Shown here: piece by piece, positions 41,901 to 49,933 of the stretch
Numbering within the stretch: position 1 is the stretch's first letter
How the letters are laid out: each line of letters begins with the position of its first letter
Source: a virus
Length of the DNA stretch: 64,000 nt
Virus record (IMG/VR): IMGVR_UViG_3300022689_000178
Span: 1-64,000 of that record
Strand: one strand, 5' to 3'
Made by a program: the position numbers and the translations under genes
The notes under the pieces: model-generated
The model's input: only the letters and a program-made list of their open reading frames with translations
What the model was told of the DNA's origin: nothing
The model's database searches: none

Positions 41901-43795
41901 CATTAAATCAAAAAATTGCGTATGCAAATAATGAAAATATGTATAGGCAAGACAGAAATTTTAATAAAAAAAATGGATTAAATAGAAGTTTTGGTGTATG
42001 GGATATTGAAAAGAATAGATTAATTACACATCCAAACGGAAATATTAAAGATATTAAAGAATTGCGAAATCATGATACATTACAAGTAAATGAATCGGAT
42101 AGTGCAAATCAAACAAAAGAAGCATTACAAGAATTAAAAAAAGCAGGTTATAAAAATGCAGATAAATATAAACTAGTTGAATTGGGTGGTACAGGTGCGG
42201 CTGCCCGGAGAGATTCAATGCACGATAACATTATTAATAACGGTGATTATAAAAATAATGTTAAAGTTCAAAATATGCTACAAGATATTGAGGAGAATCC
42301 AGATCATAATCACGGTGTATTTTATACAAATAGGAAAACAAAAAATACAATTACTGATGCCTTATTGTCTAAAGGATACAAAAGAGAAGATATTGCATTC
42401 ATAGATGCCGATAATAATAAAAAACAAAATAATCAAATATTATCGGATTATATGACAGGCAAGAAAAAAATATTAGTTGGTTCACAGGTTGCAATGACAG
42501 GTTTAAATATTCAAAAAATGGATACTATACATTTTATCGGAGTACCTAAAACATATAATCAGGAGCAACAGGCAGAGGCACGGGCACACAGAAAAGGCAG
42601 AGAAAATTATGCAAATGAATCTAATCCGGCGGCTGATGTAAGAATATTACACCATGAAACAAATACAGTAATTGACAATAATGCAAGAAAAAATATTACA
42701 AGGCAAAAAAAAGAGGCTGCAAAAATAAAACAATATGAAGAAAATTATGGACTGAAACAAGAGGCGCAAGTAAGTAAATCTTATATAAGTAAATCAATTA
42801 TAAATAAAAAAAGAAATATTAAATACATAATAAAAGGAAGAAAGGCTGCTTCCATAGGAGCTAAAAGTCCTGATGGAAAACGTATTAAAATTGCTAATGA
42901 ATGGATTCCTGTTAAAAATGTAAAATTAACAAAAATTGATTATAATAAACTTTTAAATGCGAAAAAAGCAATACAAGCTCAACCAGTATTAAGAAATGAC
43001 CCGAATGCAAAAGGACAAACTGCATTAAAAAAAGAATCATTACCTGAAAAATATGTTTTTCGGAAAACAACCGGAAAAAAGAAAGTTGAACGAGTAATGC
43101 AAGAGTTTAAAGAAGGTAATTTGAAAGATAAATATGGTAAAATTATTACTAATAGAAAACAGGCAATTGCTATTGCACTAAACGAAGCCGGGTTATCTAA
43201 AGATATTGTAAATGAATATGAACAATGGCAAAATGATAATTTAGACAAAAATATAATAGATTTTATCGATCAACGAAACAATCAATTATTTATAAAAAAT
43301 ATTGCTATTGGTCGTAAATACAAAGATGGTCAAAATATAAAAACATTACAAGGCCGGAAAAAAATAAATCCGTTAAAACAAGAATTAAAAAAATACACAG
43401 CTAATAGTAATGTTAATATAAAACAATTGCCAGAAAACATAAAAAATCAAATTATTGATATAATGGCAAAAAATCCATTTTTAACACCACAGCAAGCATA
43501 TAATAAATTAAAGATTACTAAAGGTCATAAAGATCAATTTCAGGGACAAATTTTGCAAACCGGAATTATTGATGGATGGGATATTAATAATATATTCAAA
43601 TTTGATTCTAATGCAATAGATTGGAAAAATATTAAGGTATTAAATACGCAAGAAAATAATAGTTTAAAACAATTTATTGATAGGATAAAAAATATTAAAG
43701 ATTGGAATAAGCTCAAAGATATTGCAAGAAAAATGATTAATAGGAATGATTGGTATAAATTCATAAAACTATATTTTAATTATGGCAAAAGATAA
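38999..43795 (+). CDS. Giant polyvalent protein with SNF2-type helicase, 1598 aa
   Basis: The N-terminal ~110 residues hold a small barrel-like domain (GSRWITFRGHKVLI). A long charged helical region follows. Residues ~660-1210 form a complete superfamily 2 helicase: GAGTGKT (~681), VMSPPSRLV, VDEAH (~851), STGTLMRS, then the second lobe VFYTNRKTKN, VGSQVAMTGLNIQ and QAEARAHRKGR. A second barrel-like segment (SPDGKRIKIANEWIPV) and a DUF6496 block (KKVERVMQEFKEG, RKQAIAIALNEAG, ~1360-1405) lie near the C-terminus. Its size and place in the head module recall injected DarB-like or other polyvalent proteins that enter the cell with the DNA. The anti-restriction role is inference. Confidence 0.7.
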   Translation: MKKYMVKYINEKVILCHTTLNKSFFLSHELEVVETNNKIISTIKKANAPTNISTPKQGSSWSVELLRNNPGSRWITFRGHKVLIRGNADGTATVVYSGNPSHEHLRIIPKEHKEYAKIKEAKQKSNEQKAGDSTEVKRTITEVGKKITKQKQNLIVNKITEGEPSGVEKDIPKIGNEKIDIPSIKKEDIPEKNKNFTKEFDKLNDKEKQKTLDELLDHAKNKITQDHEDSVKYSDFDSHKKVNIKSQNPLLDGMEIDKETAINIVGHELAAKQIKKEAVKDIKKNDITSLGNIGITDYDLEALPSDPVAITETVLREKENRIRAEKNTQFYNNLDKKLEGRSKQISNEITKGAHAELYAMSSLIMDGNGFSKDMLKFLGIDNATKILASLIDKKTDRDKIEKDLEKVLSKKNQIIVNNTLDAYQQQNDIINAYKEQSKDIYDENGNLVSKKMLAAATANANIARVTKEQNKELGNATGSLQTAASLLENIREIKDTGSNDMVLDGGLSKRSLIHKLKKFGLIDSVNIEKGEDGRYKVTIPKNQFNKILSNNTTNAKIDEKVKKIKEGATVRYGKDSLAAGQPDSFIDFMTEKEFNKNNDKLNQIRRKQANGTNLTEEEEKFYNKYNGYNKYVNTKGEEGYTSSQKEGTILYGKKMKARLDPHQQKAVAMANSQKRYIMDFGAGTGKTIAHLASISDLKAKGKLHSVAVMSPPSRLVKEFFKDQEKFFPNLKMLNLDEVKGGIEAKRKAIEDVKKNGYDIIISGHDSIKSGMLKNDNPTDFVDNKMKELSKAINTNHVRRTKKQKELVSKYKSIYSKKDGINQMRELFNKQFEDNKGLPEIIANVKPSYLGVDEAHEVWGEKTQSQKSESLRKMADSANHFVPSTGTLMRSGIGDFANIMNLTRPDLVPDVDEFKNKYAQGITGNVTEGIINNEMAKEVDAGILTHKTDITPQKKRNIDNPEHEKLDLSLNQKIAYANNENMYRQDRNFNKKNGLNRSFGVWDIEKNRLITHPNGNIKDIKELRNHDTLQVNESDSANQTKEALQELKKAGYKNADKYKLVELGGTGAAARRDSMHDNIINNGDYKNNVKVQNMLQDIEENPDHNHGVFYTNRKTKNTITDALLSKGYKREDIAFIDADNNKKQNNQILSDYMTGKKKILVGSQVAMTGLNIQKMDTIHFIGVPKTYNQEQQAEARAHRKGRENYANESNPAADVRILHHETNTVIDNNARKNITRQKKEAAKIKQYEENYGLKQEAQVSKSYISKSIINKKRNIKYIIKGRKAASIGAKSPDGKRIKIANEWIPVKNVKLTKIDYNKLLNAKKAIQAQPVLRNDPNAKGQTALKKESLPEKYVFRKTTGKKKVERVMQEFKEGNLKDKYGKIITNRKQAIAIALNEAGLSKDIVNEYEQWQNDNLDKNIIDFIDQRNNQLFIKNIAIGRKYKDGQNIKTLQGRKKINPLKQELKKYTANSNVNIKQLPENIKNQIIDIMAKNPFLTPQQAYNKLKITKGHKDQFQGQILQTGIIDGWDINNIFKFDSNAIDWKNIKVLNTQENNSLKQFIDRIKNIKDWNKLKDIARKMINRNDWYKFIKLYFNYGKR

Positions 43796-44048
43796 GAATA
43801 CTATACGGTTAAATAATGTAATGCGGGTAACAGCGGCACATGATATAAAAACTAAAAAACATATTGACGATATGATTGCGCAAAATGAATTATTTACAAA
43901 AGAATATGATAAAAAAATGAAACAATTAAAACAAATTGATTCAAAACAATATCCAAAAGAATATTTAAGGTTAAGTAATGAAATTACAGATATGGCTGTT
44001 GCTATTAAAATGAATGAAAATACTATTAAAGAATTACAATTAACATAA
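43782..44048 (+). CDS. Hypothetical coiled-coil protein, 88 aa
   Basis: Overlaps the end of the giant gene by 14 bases. The product is helical and charged (YDKKMKQLKQIDSKQYPKEYL). The position between the polyvalent protein and the protease suggests a head-assembly accessory, but no family is recognised. Confidence 0.5.
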   Translation: MAKDKNTIRLNNVMRVTAAHDIKTKKHIDDMIAQNELFTKEYDKKMKQLKQIDSKQYPKEYLRLSNEITDMAVAIKMNENTIKELQLT

Positions 44049-44059
44049 TACAATTTGAT

Positions 44060-44968
44060 ATGAATACAACGGCACAATTTATAAATCCTGAAAGTGAATT
44101 TAATTTTAATGTTAATGCTGATATAATTAAATCGGATGGCAATAAAATTGAGAAAGAAGCGGATTTGGATTATAACAATATGTGGATTCAGGGTGTGGCA
44201 TCCGATAATACTAATGATGCGGAGGGTGAATCCTTATCACCAAAAACTTTTCAATTAGATTATTTTATGAAAGTTGGTAAAATAACCTATGAACATGGAC
44301 ATAAAGAAACTCCGACAAAAGCAATTGGTGAACCAAGAAAAGCAATTATAACACCACAAAATCAATTTTTCGTAAAGGCTATATTGTATTCAAGTAGTGA
44401 TTTGGCCAAAGATGTATATAAACAAACTTGGATATTACAAAATGACCCAAACTCAACACGAAGAATGCAATGGAGTATTGAAGGAAAAAGAATATGGGAA
44501 AATAACAAAGTCGTTGGTGCAATTATCACTCATGTTACTTTAACACAAAATCCAATTAATTATAAAAATACCTATGCAGAGGTTGTGAAAAAAGCATTTA
44601 ATATAAATTCAGATAAACCGGAACAATTAAATACTGATGATGAAATTCAAAAATCAATTAAAGAATCTGAATTAATGTTATGGTTACATAGTATTGATTC
44701 AAATATTTATAGTCAAATACAAAAGGCAGAAAAATATTGTGAAATATTAATGTACTGTGAAAAATATCCAAATTATAAACAATATTTTACAAATAATACA
44801 ATTGATAAATTAAATCAATTGGTACAATTAAATGATATTAAAAAAAGCTATCAATATATTGATATTATATTCGGATTAATAAATAAATATCCCTCCGCAA
44901 GTGATTATTTCAATAAAGATATTGTCAAAAAAACAAATGAAATAATTACACGGGCAGAAAATCAATAA
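44060..44968 (+). CDS. Prohead protease, XkdF-like, 302 aa
   Basis: Residues ~30-180 follow the XkdF-type phage protease family: NNMWIQGVASDNTNDAEGESLSPKTF, YEHGHKETPTKAIGEP with a His in the active-site strand, and MQWSIEGKRIWENNKVVGA with a Ser, then ITHVTLTQNPIN. The His/Ser pair fits the herpesvirus-like prohead protease fold. The helical C-terminal ~120 residues may act as a scaffold part. Placement directly before scaffold and capsid genes agrees. Confidence 0.7.
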   Translation: MNTTAQFINPESEFNFNVNADIIKSDGNKIEKEADLDYNNMWIQGVASDNTNDAEGESLSPKTFQLDYFMKVGKITYEHGHKETPTKAIGEPRKAIITPQNQFFVKAILYSSSDLAKDVYKQTWILQNDPNSTRRMQWSIEGKRIWENNKVVGAIITHVTLTQNPINYKNTYAEVVKKAFNINSDKPEQLNTDDEIQKSIKESELMLWLHSIDSNIYSQIQKAEKYCEILMYCEKYPNYKQYFTNNTIDKLNQLVQLNDIKKSYQYIDIIFGLINKYPSASDYFNKDIVKKTNEIITRAENQ

Positions 44969-44974
44969 AATAAA

Positions 44975-44995
44975 CAGTAATATTTTTTTAAAAAT
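44975..44995 (+). promoter_or_regulatory. Late-type promoter CAGTAATATT, scaffold gene
   Basis: CAGTAATATT at 44975-44984, followed by TTTTTAAAAAT. It lies 39 bases upstream of ATG 45014. Confidence 0.6.
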
Positions 44996-45013
44996 AATTA
45001 AAAATCAAGAATC

Positions 45014-45814
45014 ATGAATTTAGAGGAAAAGATTGAAAAAGCATTTGCAAATATAATTGATGAGAACATCAAAAAAGCAGAGGATGGAGAAAACATAGAA
45101 AATCAAAATGTTGAAAATCCCGAATCTGATGAGGATAAAAATGTCGAAATGGCTTTATCTTTTTTGAAAAAAGGCAATTATAAAAATGAAAATGAAATGA
45201 TTGCTGCAATGAAAAAAGAAGGTTATGATAAGGCTATTTGTAAAAAAGCCATTATGAAGTATAATACCGGTAAAATGAAAAAATCAATTGATGAAAATTT
45301 ATCGGTACAAGAAACAAAAGAAGATATTAAAAAATCTTTTGATTCGGAAAAAGATTCGGAAATAGATGTTACTGAATATCTGGAAAATTTGCCCGGCTTA
45401 TTTGACAATTTTGAAACAAATATTGTTAAATCAATGCAAGAAGGTCGTGATGTTAATATTGCAATTGCTAAAGGAATGAAAATTATTGGCCATGCCATTG
45501 CAGACATTAATGAAAGGATAAATGAAGTGAATGATATTGTAAAAGCATTTGCCAAACAGCCTATACAAAAAGGAGTTAAAGGTGGTATAATTGAAAAAAG
45601 TTTTGATAAATCCGAAAAGGATGATAAAGAAGTAAAAGATGATAGCATTTTAAAATCATCTGATTCCATAGAAATTCAACAAGCATTACTAAAAATTAAT
45701 ACTCCGGAATCACGTGAAACATTACGAAAATTTTCCACTAATGCAAATTTTGAATTATTGAAAAATTTCCGTAATGAAATAGAAAGCCATACCGGAAAAA
45801 AAATGCCGGCATAA
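45014..45814 (+). CDS. Probable capsid scaffolding protein, 266 aa
   Basis: Acidic, highly charged and helical, without aromatic core: the usual character of scaffolds. A coiled-coil region spans about residues 120-190 (LFDNFETNIVKSMQEG, ADINERINEVNDIVKAF). It lies between the protease and major capsid genes, the expected place. A basic C-terminus (HTGKKMPA) may bind the capsid protein. Confidence 0.65.
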   Translation: MNLEEKIEKAFANIIDENIKKAEDGENIENQNVENPESDEDKNVEMALSFLKKGNYKNENEMIAAMKKEGYDKAICKKAIMKYNTGKMKKSIDENLSVQETKEDIKKSFDSEKDSEIDVTEYLENLPGLFDNFETNIVKSMQEGRDVNIAIAKGMKIIGHAIADINERINEVNDIVKAFAKQPIQKGVKGGIIEKSFDKSEKDDKEVKDDSILKSSDSIEIQQALLKINTPESRETLRKFSTNANFELLKNFRNEIESHTGKKMPA

Positions 45815-45830
45815 TTGCAAACAAATAAAA

Positions 45831-45849
45831 CAGTAAATAAAGTAATAAA
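45831..45849 (+). promoter_or_regulatory. Variant late-type promoter, capsid gene
   Basis: CAGTAAATAA followed by AGTAATAAA is a one-to-two-mismatch version of the late consensus, 37 bases before the capsid ATG. Weaker evidence than for the exact copies. Confidence 0.4.
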
Positions 45850-45867
45850 CACTAAAATATTAAAAAA

Positions 45868-47430
45868 ATGGATTACAATAGCTTTAAAAAATTAGTACTC
45901 AGCAAAAATAATTCAGAAGATATTGATCAATTATTGAAAGCAGTTGAAACTGAATATGAATTGGGGAGTAGTACAAGTGCGACCGGACTTGACCCGTTAA
46001 AACTTGAAAATTTATCGGCATACATGGCATCTATTGTTGCCGATAATGAAACAATTAAATTATCAAAATCATTAAAACGAATTCCATGTACATCAAATAT
46101 GTACGAAGTACCAAGACATTTAACACATGGAACTTGGTTTGGTAATTATGGTAATTTCGGAGAACAATTAGGGCTTGGTGATAACCAAGAAACCGATCAT
46201 GATCGTGCATTAGTTAAAATTAAATATCAGGTTGAAAATAGAGAAGTATCAATTGCTGCAAGTTTAATTAATTTATACGGTGGACAGGGAACAAATAAAA
46301 CAAGTGGTGGCCGAATTGATGGAAAAGCATATAATCAGGCATTGGAAATTGAAACAACCAGTGGTTTGCAAGAAATGGCTATTAATGAAAATAAAGGATT
46401 ATGGTTTGGTAATTCAAGTGTTGATCCTCGTGCTTTTGATGGCATATTAGAATTACATAAATACAAAAAACAAGGCGATCCTACATCAAAGCATACACCG
46501 GAAGAATATAGTCAATTGAAAAATGTATTTGACTTGCGGGGTTCTAAATTAACGTATGGCAAATTAAATGAAGTACAACGTGCAATTATGAGTCAATGGG
46601 GTATGGCCAATTCATTCTTTGGCGCACCTTCAATAATTGACGATTTATCCAGTGCTGATTTAGAATTGATTCGTAGGATAAATCAAAATGAACCTAAACA
46701 ATTAGAAAATTTAACAGTTGGACAAAGTATTTCGGCATTTAATAGTCAACTTGGAGGTAAGATAGCATTAAATTGGGACTTTCATTTAGAACGGCATGTT
46801 GAAGGCACAGGTACAGGTGAAAATTATGGGGATAGTTGGAAAATAAATGATCCAAATCAAAACATTAGAACCAATGCACCTGCAAGTCCTGGTACTACTT
46901 CAAATACAGCCGTTGGTGATGCATTATCTAAATTTGGAGCTACTGATGCCGGCGATTATTTTTATGCGGTTGCCGCCGTTGGAGATTATGGATTATCAAA
47001 ACTTGTATTAATGAATGCAACTGCCGTAACAGTAGCGGCTGGACAATCAGTTGATTTAGTATTTGCTGATGGTGCTGGCACCTATCCGACCAGAGGTTAT
47101 GTAATTTATCGTTCGGAAAAAGATGCACCAGACGCAACAGGTTATTTTTATCCAATTTTTGAAATTAGCACTTCTGAACTTGCCGCAGGTTATGATGGAG
47201 GCGCTGCAACAGTAGTGAGAGATAGGAATAGAACGTTAGTACATACCCAGGATGCTGTAATGTTTTATAATGATCCTCGCATTATACATGTACCGGAATT
47301 ATTGCCATTAACACGTATTCCATTAGCACGTACTCAATTAAGTGATAAATTTGCATTAGCCCATTTTTACGCTTTAGCAATGCCAACACCACAAAAAATT
47401 GCGATTATACGAAATGTTGGTAATTCCTAA
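45868..47430 (+). CDS. Major capsid protein with inserted Ig/Fn3-like domain, 520 aa
   Basis: The N-terminal half has typical capsid character: a charged N-arm, LTHGTWFGNYGNFGEQLG, REVSIAASLINLYGG and ETTSGLQEMAINENKGLWFG. Residues ~350-450 form a beta sandwich-like insertion (YFYAVAAVGDYGLSK, GYVIYRSEKDAPDATG), similar to the Fn3/Ig domains that decorate some phage capsids. The C-terminus returns to the core (RIPLARTQLSDKFALAHFYALAM). It lies after the scaffold gene and is followed by a strong terminator. Confidence 0.8.
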   Translation: MDYNSFKKLVLSKNNSEDIDQLLKAVETEYELGSSTSATGLDPLKLENLSAYMASIVADNETIKLSKSLKRIPCTSNMYEVPRHLTHGTWFGNYGNFGEQLGLGDNQETDHDRALVKIKYQVENREVSIAASLINLYGGQGTNKTSGGRIDGKAYNQALEIETTSGLQEMAINENKGLWFGNSSVDPRAFDGILELHKYKKQGDPTSKHTPEEYSQLKNVFDLRGSKLTYGKLNEVQRAIMSQWGMANSFFGAPSIIDDLSSADLELIRRINQNEPKQLENLTVGQSISAFNSQLGGKIALNWDFHLERHVEGTGTGENYGDSWKINDPNQNIRTNAPASPGTTSNTAVGDALSKFGATDAGDYFYAVAAVGDYGLSKLVLMNATAVTVAAGQSVDLVFADGAGTYPTRGYVIYRSEKDAPDATGYFYPIFEISTSELAAGYDGGAATVVRDRNRTLVHTQDAVMFYNDPRIIHVPELLPLTRIPLARTQLSDKFALAHFYALAMPTPQKIAIIRNVGNS

Positions 47431-47461
47431 AGATTAAATTCATTTTTTTAAAAATATTTTG

Positions 47462-47494
47462 GCCTTCAATTTTTTAATTGAAGGCTTTTTTTTT
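47462..47494 (+). terminator. Rho-independent terminator
   Basis: GCCTTCAAT and ATTGAAGGC form a 9-bp stem with a 6-base loop, followed by eight or more T. Closes the capsid unit. Confidence 0.9.
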
Positions 47495-47506
47495 ATCATT
47501 TATTTA

Positions 47507-47527
47507 CAGTAATATTATAATAAATTA
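47507..47527 (+). promoter_or_regulatory. Late-type promoter CAGTAATATT, head-tail connector unit
   Basis: CAGTAATATT at 47507-47516, followed by ATAATAAATTA. It lies directly after the capsid terminator and 43 bases before ATG 47550. Confidence 0.65.
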
Positions 47528-47549
47528 TTAATTTTTAAAATTTAACACC

Positions 47550-47789
47550 ATGCTAATTAAACGAAAAAGTACATATTTGCGAAAAAAATCAATTATTGGA
47601 AATCGTGAAATAAATTGGTTGAATGAACCGGTAGAATTTTCTGCTAAAGAGGGAAAAGAATTAATCAAAAATTTTCCGGATCGTTATGAAGAGGTTATAT
47701 CTAAAGATATTAAATCTAATGAAAATGAACCTAAAAAAATAACACAAAAAACTTTGAAAAAAAAGACATCTAAAAATTTTACTGAATAA
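47550..47789 (+). CDS. Small basic hypothetical protein, 79 aa
   Basis: The N-terminal part resembles small head-tail joining proteins that sit before connector genes (KRKSTYLRKKSIIGN, then LNEPVEFSAKEGKELIKNFPDRYEEV). The C-terminal tail is Lys-rich. It is followed 3 bases later by the connector-type gene. No firm family. Confidence 0.5.
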   Translation: MLIKRKSTYLRKKSIIGNREINWLNEPVEFSAKEGKELIKNFPDRYEEVISKDIKSNENEPKKITQKTLKKKTSKNFTE

Positions 47790-47792
47790 AAT

Positions 47793-48557
47793 ATGGAATT
47801 AGATTTAGAAATAACATGTAAAATTGATAATACTCTTGCAATGAGTTGTGATGAGTTAAAAACAACTTATGCAACAGATATTGCTTTTGAGGGATTAGGT
47901 GGACAAAGATTGACATGCTCAACAGTTGAAAATAAAATTAAAACTGAGCAAGTCAAATTGGAAAACATGTTGGATATAAAAATTGTAAAACAACAATTAA
48001 AAGAACAGCAAGAATACTATCGAGAACAATTCCGAGAATGGGGCTATATAAAAGTGCATAATAATATATCCGAAGTTATTTCTGTTAATGGTTATGTAAA
48101 TAATAACAAAGTAATTGAATTAGAATTAACTGATTTATCAATTAAACAACAAATTGATAAATTCAGGAATATATATATAATGCCGGCGGGTATTGGATTA
48201 TGGCAAACTACATTATGGCCATTTATATTCCGGTATGGTTACCGGACAGATTATATTCCAAATTTTTGGCATATTGAATATATATCCGGTTTTGACCAAA
48301 TACCGGAAGATATAAAAGAGGCAATTGGAAAAAAAACAATGTTACAAGTATATAATATTTTAGGTAACATATTATTTGGAACTGGTATCGCATCAACCTC
48401 CAAATCAATAGATGGATTAAGTCAATCAGTCGGTACAACACAATCGGCTACAAATGCTTTATTCGGAGCATCTATTAATCAATTTCAAGATGAATTAAAG
48501 CAAGAAATCCCTGCTTTAAAAGATAAATATAGAGGTATCACCGCACTAAAATTATAA
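47793..48557 (+). CDS. Probable head-tail connector/adaptor protein, 254 aa
   Basis: A mixed alpha/beta protein with a hydrophobic aromatic middle (GLWQTTLWPFIFRYGYRTDYIPNFW broken by glycine) and a helical C-terminus. HIEYISGFDQIPEDIKEAIGK resembles the gp6/adaptor type seen behind capsid genes, where YxxGxxxxPxDI is followed by a long helix. The call rests on this phrase and on position. Confidence 0.5.
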   Translation: MELDLEITCKIDNTLAMSCDELKTTYATDIAFEGLGGQRLTCSTVENKIKTEQVKLENMLDIKIVKQQLKEQQEYYREQFREWGYIKVHNNISEVISVNGYVNNNKVIELELTDLSIKQQIDKFRNIYIMPAGIGLWQTTLWPFIFRYGYRTDYIPNFWHIEYISGFDQIPEDIKEAIGKKTMLQVYNILGNILFGTGIASTSKSIDGLSQSVGTTQSATNALFGASINQFQDELKQEIPALKDKYRGITALKL

Positions 48558-48562
48558 AACAC

Positions 48563-49318
48563 ATGCGAAGTAAGCAACAATTAAGGAGCGATTTTGATAC
48601 TATTGGTTTTGAAAATCTTGTTTATCAAAATGCAGCCAAAATAAAACTTGAAAAAGCTATACTTTGTCCATGTGGACGAAAAGATAACCAACATTCAAAA
48701 CGTTGCATTAATTGTAATGGTACAGGATTTTTCTTTGATGAGTATTCTCAAAATATTTGGGGTATGATAACAAGTTTAAATTATAACCAAATATTAGGGT
48801 TAACACGTGAGGAGCTTAATGCAACGGCTAATTTAACATTATCTAAAACTTATGATGCACGGTTACAAGTGTATGACAAATTAACTATATTAGATGGAAA
48901 AGGAATTACCACCTACAAACAAATATTCCCTGAAATAAGGGAGAATAATTTAGGAATTGATGTATTGGATGTGCAAGTAAATCAAAAGATACAATCTATT
49001 GAAATGATTTATTTATATATTGATGATAAAACACCACTGCAAAAATTAAATGAATCCGATTATAGTTATTATAACAATATCATTCAATTTTCAGATGTAT
49101 TAAAAAATCAATTACAACAATCCGGAAATGATTCTTATAGTATGACTGTACGATATAGATATTTGCCTACATATCAAGTTATGCGAACAGAACATAATAT
49201 AAGACAAACAAGAATTTTGCAAACTGGTGGAATAGAAGCATTAGAATTTTTACCATTAATGTATTTAATTCAAGAATCATGGTATTTTGCCCAAAATACC
49301 GGATATGAAAATAATTAA
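48563..49318 (+). CDS. Head-completion-type protein with zinc ribbon, 251 aa
   Basis: CPCGRKDNQHSKRCINCNGTGFFF near residues 33-55 holds four Cys in two CxC/CxxC pairs, like the CxxCxGxG zinc knuckles of DnaJ. The rest is beta-rich. Genes of this type lie next to connectors in several Bacteroidetes phages, which fits a neck protein. It converges with the leftward gene at 49315, overlapping by four bases. Confidence 0.5.
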   Translation: MRSKQQLRSDFDTIGFENLVYQNAAKIKLEKAILCPCGRKDNQHSKRCINCNGTGFFFDEYSQNIWGMITSLNYNQILGLTREELNATANLTLSKTYDARLQVYDKLTILDGKGITTYKQIFPEIRENNLGIDVLDVQVNQKIQSIEMIYLYIDDKTPLQKLNESDYSYYNNIIQFSDVLKNQLQQSGNDSYSMTVRYRYLPTYQVMRTEHNIRQTRILQTGGIEALEFLPLMYLIQESWYFAQNTGYENN

Positions 49319-49497
49319 ATATTTTCCATATCAATATTACCTTCACATTTAGGACAAAGTAATTTATCAAATTTTTTATCTGTCAATAAATTTTCAATAT
49401 CATTTGTTTCAAAATCACAATTCAAACAATAAAACGTAAAATTAATATTAGCATCCTGTATGCTACCATCTATATTAATTATTATATCATTTTCCAT
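49315..49497 (-). CDS. Small zinc-ribbon protein, leftward, 60 aa
   Basis: CLNC near residue 24 and CPKC near residue 48 form two Cys-x2-Cys pairs about 24 residues apart, typical of a rubredoxin-like zinc ribbon. It lies 5 bases behind the leftward gene at 49502 and shares its promoter. Such ribbons bind nucleic acid or protein. Function unknown. Confidence 0.55.
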   Translation of the reverse strand: MENDIIINIDGSIQDANINFTFYCLNCDFETNDIENLLTDKKFDKLLCPKCEGNIDMENI

Positions 49498-49501
49498 GAT
49501 C

Positions 49502-49846
49502 TCAATATTTAAAATTATTTTTTGTTTTCATTACTACTTCAAAAAATTCAGTAAATCTATTTTGTAATTCAGTAAATAAATATTGTTTCAATCGTGCATT
49601 AATATCATGCGAAATCATAGCAAAAATGGACATATTAAATTCAATTGTATCTTCTGTAATAACATTTTTTGTAAAAATATTATTTAATTGGGTTTCATTA
49701 ATCCGTTTACGTTTTATTTCAGGATGGTTAATATGAATCCATTTTCCTTTATGAATTACTTCAACCGGATTAATAATATTAATGATACAATTAGAATCAT
49801 TTAAAGTTATTTCACCATACACTAAATTATATTTTTTTTCAGTCAT
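49502..49846 (-). CDS. Leftward accessory protein, 114 aa
   Basis: A soluble protein with a beta-rich first half (NLVYGEITLNDSNCIINIINPVEV) and a helical second half. It is the first gene of a two-gene leftward unit inside the late rightward module, behind a dyad-type promoter. No family recognised; probably a moron. Confidence 0.55.
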   Translation of the reverse strand: MTEKKYNLVYGEITLNDSNCIINIINPVEVIHKGKWIHINHPEIKRKRINETQLNNIFTKNVITEDTIEFNMSIFAMISHDINARLKQYLFTELQNRFTEFFEVVMKTKNNFKY

Positions 49847-49877
49847 TATATATTATTATTTATTGTTAATAATAAGG

Positions 49878-49920
49878 CAAAGATATTAATAGTAATATTA
49901 AATATAAATGACAATTATCA
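49878..49920 (-). promoter_or_regulatory. Leftward dyad-type promoter
   Basis: Read leftward, TGATAATTGTCA (49920-49909) is followed by TATCTTTG (49885-49878), exactly 35 bases start to start and a full match to TAnnTTTG. ATG of the first leftward gene is about 30 bases further on. Confidence 0.7.
49890..49909 (+). promoter_or_regulatory. Variant late-type promoter, neck gene
   Basis: TAGTAATATT at 49890-49899 followed by AAATATAAAT is one mismatch from the late consensus and lies 44 bases before ATG 49934, within the span of the leftward promoter. Confidence 0.45.
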
Positions 49921-49933
49921 TAAACTTAAAATT

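Noticed and set aside
45223-45669. 148-codon open frame on the - strand
   Set aside because: Antisense to the scaffold gene; Ser/Phe-rich shadow without independent support.
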